NCBI GenBank assembly: GCA_047947185.1
Contig: CP170502.1
Span: 3,658,001-3,722,000 of the forward strand
DNA from: JANQJA01 sp047947185
Lineage (GTDB): Bacteria > Pseudomonadota > Gammaproteobacteria > Pseudomonadales > Azotimanducaceae
Length of the DNA: 64,000 nucleotides
Direction of reading: 5' to 3'
The position numbers and the translations under genes are program-made. This document shows, piece by piece, positions 63,101 through 64,000 of the stretch. Every line of letters starts with the position of its first letter. Position 1 is the first letter of the stretch. Below the pieces are notes generated by a model. The model had not been told where the DNA came from and ran no database searches. It saw only the letters and a list, made by a program, of their open reading frames with translations.

Positions 63101-63262
63101 GCCCAGATAGTGATCCCCATGGCGGTCTCGCTTGGGTTCGGAATTATGTTTGCGACCCTGATTACGCTGGTGCTGATCCCTTGTCTCTACGTCATGCTCG
63201 ATGAGTTCAAGCAGTACTGGCAGGCGATGGGACAGGGGACGCCCGCAATCGACTCGAAGTAG
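60131..63262 (+). CDS. RND efflux transporter permease (AcrB/HAE1-type)
   Basis: About 1043 residues: twelve membrane helices and two large periplasmic loops. The first helix is preceded by GIIAWFARNHVAANLLM. The proton-relay Asp pair is in TM4 (VLGIVVDDAIIIGESV) and the second-half equivalent is GVVVNDSIIMVDFIN. It exports hydrophobic compounds by proton antiport. GTG 60131 is preferred to the TTG at 60101 because the helix begins directly after it and GTGAGG lies upstream. Confidence 0.9.
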   Translation: MIIDTHRGIIAWFARNHVAANLLMIVLVLAGLTAVITMRTQVNPSIEPNRITIDIPYPGASPGEVESAVVQRVEEAVADIEGIEEMRSYSRDGFGQVHIMVESDFDVQVVLDEVKLAVDRIASLPGQAERPVISRALNEVRAIAVQLYGDLDERGLKSLAHRVREEVLALPSVSKAELAGARPYQVSIEVTESALRQYGLTLEDVARAIRTSSIDLGAGTIRTDAGDILLRTQGQAYSERDFADLVLLSTGDGTRLTLADIARVDDGFAEQAFYSYYNGQPSIGINVFAIGDQNQIDISREVRAYVADKQSKLPEGIHIDTFLDSTEYLSGTLNMMMSNMLSGVLLVLIVLGIFLRFKLAFWVMLGMPIAFLGAFALLPLTGGSINMLSLFGFILVLGIVVDDAIIIGESVQTSLDNEGYSIDAVIRGARRVAVPATFGVLTTIATFLPLLFVPGSFGALPAAIGWVVILCLIFSLVESKLILPAHLASLKPPRVKDLQVKRLANLPARSQQYMTRALHRLIHDYYMPVLDRAIRIRYITTAAFLGMLILSIGFTAGPYVRTVMFPDMTMDYVVASIEMAEGTSANQTINVVAEVTSALQALEARAPDDGKFVDDFIAYTFGANGNVMVDLRQGPDVSPEEVAAAWRAEVGEIVGTKKLEISGSQKSHGGRGDISFKLLGGNVDQLKGAAALLQQHLRQYDGLHEIENNAQGVIPEMDIRIRPAGESLGLTLGDLASQVRAAFYGVEAQRLQRDGEEIRVLVRYPESDRQSLGNLEGMYVRTPAGELVPFSVVAEIRPGVSPSVVTRIDGDRSVEVSANLDATVTRSADVVRDVMTGAFRTELAERFPGVRLSLGGASEMESELLLGVLYGGALGLFAIYALMAIPLKSYLQPLIIMSVIPFGMIGALIGHLLVGIPFSALSLFGLVALAGVVVNDSIIMVDFINQSVDAGMKVRDAVLKAGSERFRPIMLTSLTTFFGLLPILLETSFSAQIVIPMAVSLGFGIMFATLITLVLIPCLYVMLDEFKQYWQAMGQGTPAIDSK

Positions 63263-63383
63263 GCGGGGCCCGGGCCTCCGTTCATACACCCGCTTCCAGG
63301 CTGTCCAACTCCGTCAGTCGTGCCTGTTGCAATGTCATTGGTGGCGGGCAAAACTGAGGTTCCCGGTTAATAGGAGCATTGCG

Positions 63384-63767
63384 ATGGCAATCCTGTATGA
63401 CAAGACGCTGACGCTCAATGTGCAGGTTTCGGATTGGGAGAAGTCAAGAACCTGGTACCAGGATGTTCTGGGCCTGACCCTGCAATATGAGCTGCCCGAC
63501 ATGGGTTGGTGTGAGTTTGAGATGCCGACACCAGGCGTTACCCTGGGGCTTGATCGAGCACCGCCCGGTACCACTGTCCTGGCGACTCCTGGGGTGACGC
63601 CCACCCTGGGTGTCGTGGATATTGATGAGGCGAGAGCCCACCTTGAATCTTTTGGTGTAGTGTTTGCCGGCGACACCCTGGTGATTGACGGCATGGTAAA
63701 GCTTGCCTACTTCCCGGACCCGGATGGTCATCGGCTTTGCCTGGCGCAAAGTCTTGTTGATGCCTGA
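63384..63767 (+). CDS. VOC family protein (glyoxalase-like)
   Basis: A 127-residue single-domain VOC protein: LTLNVQVSDWEKSRTWYQDVLGLTLQYEL, then GVVDIDEARAHLESFGVVFAGD and LAYFPDPDGHRLCLAQ. ATG 63384 has a TAGGAG 7 bases upstream; the longer frame from 63201 overlaps the pump gene. The family covers glyoxalases, fosfomycin-resistance-like proteins and epimerases; which one applies cannot be told. Confidence 0.85.
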   Translation: MAILYDKTLTLNVQVSDWEKSRTWYQDVLGLTLQYELPDMGWCEFEMPTPGVTLGLDRAPPGTTVLATPGVTPTLGVVDIDEARAHLESFGVVFAGDTLVIDGMVKLAYFPDPDGHRLCLAQSLVDA

Positions 63768-63906
63768 AGCGGGTTTTCGGGTGCCGGTCTGAAACCAGAA
63801 AACGATGATCGTTCTACTCCAGCGCCATTGTTGGTATGGTTGGACGTTTTTTGAATCTGTGACACTGAAATGAGGGAGGCCGCCTGTCGGGCGGTGGGAG
63901 AGAAGC

Positions 63907-64000
63907 ATGAACGGAAATGACTACATCGCGAGTATTCTGAAGAGTGAGGGTGTGGAACTGATGCCCTGTTATCCCAGCAATCCGATTATCGAATCAGTGG
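63907..64000 (+). CDS. thiamine-diphosphate-dependent enzyme, N-terminal start (cut by window edge)
   Basis: ATG 63907 follows GGGAGAGAAG and opens a frame reading NDYIASILKSEGVELMPCYPSNPIIESV, the start of the pyrimidine-binding domain in acetolactate-synthase-like ThDP enzymes. Only about 31 codons are in the window. The catalytic Glu of the family lies beyond the edge, so function (lyase, decarboxylase or synthase) cannot be assigned. Confidence 0.72.
   Translation, partial: MNGNDYIASILKSEGVELMPCYPSNPIIESV

Noticed and set aside
1..64000. Prophage, insertion sequences, CRISPR arrays, tRNA or rRNA genes
   Set aside because: No transposase, integrase, phage structural gene, spaced repeat array or cloverleaf-like sequence was recognised on either strand.

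Overview
The window reads as chromosomal DNA of a Gram-negative, heterotrophic proteobacterium. Two TonB-dependent receptors, an RND pump and a PEP-CTERM-type protein show an outer membrane. The gene mix (TonB receptors, phytanoyl-CoA-type dioxygenases, enolase-superfamily enzymes, extended SDRs, acyl-CoA dehydrogenase) is what uncultured marine or soil Gammaproteobacteria often carry, but that placement is an inference from gene content. I saw no rRNA, tRNA, CRISPR array, phage or insertion sequence. Almost all of the window is catabolic or transport genes packed into operons.

Layout. 1-8548: the start of a hotdog thioesterase, a GMC oxidoreductase, a YejABE-like peptide importer without its ATPase, and a divergent AraC / NmrA-DUF1772 module. 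8714-9394: a lone PEP-CTERM-type exported protein. 9720-23110: a sugar regulon holding an HpcH aldolase, a sulfoquinovosidase-like GH31 glycosidase, an IclR regulator, an aldose mutarotase-like protein, an extended SDR, a seven-bladed lactonase, a GPH symporter, a galactonate-dehydratase-like enolase-family enzyme and a TonB receptor. Together these are every step of a non-phosphorylating Entner-Doudoroff route from a glycoside to pyruvate plus a C3 aldehyde. Four of its intergenic promoter regions carry the same inverted repeat, TGCG-N5-CG(C/G)A, and two of its promoters are nearly identical over 21 bases. The glycosidase suggests a sulfoquinovose-type substrate, although part of the known sulfonate-binding set is changed. 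This is the best candidate here for an undescribed system.

23512-33064: a compact plus-strand operon (two PhyH oxygenases, an SDR, a MaoC/hotdog-like protein, an unrecognised protein, an MBL hydrolase, a D-aminoacylase-like amidohydrolase, an enolase-superfamily protein lacking a canonical metal ligand) for an unknown compound. Facing it is a phosphatase-aldolase pair with a divergent LysR regulator (33090-35469). 35584-43478: an ECF sigma factor, a TonB receptor and a heterodimeric ABC exporter. 43562-52689: a minus-strand operon built round two rifampin-phosphotransferase-like PEP-utilising proteins, with kelch, SDR, carboxymuconolactone-decarboxylase-like, esterase and ABM-domain genes. 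52812-57321: a second sugar-oxidation set (Ldh2-type dehydrogenase, uronate-dehydrogenase-like SDR, SMP-30 lactonase, VOC protein, Gfo/Idh oxidoreductase). 57645-64000: acyl-CoA dehydrogenase, RND adaptor and pump, a VOC protein and the start of a ThDP-dependent enzyme.

Starts were moved downstream of the longest open frame wherever a ribosome binding site, operon spacing or family length favoured it; the reason is given in each entry. Functional names rest on motifs read by eye and on memory of the families; no database search was run.
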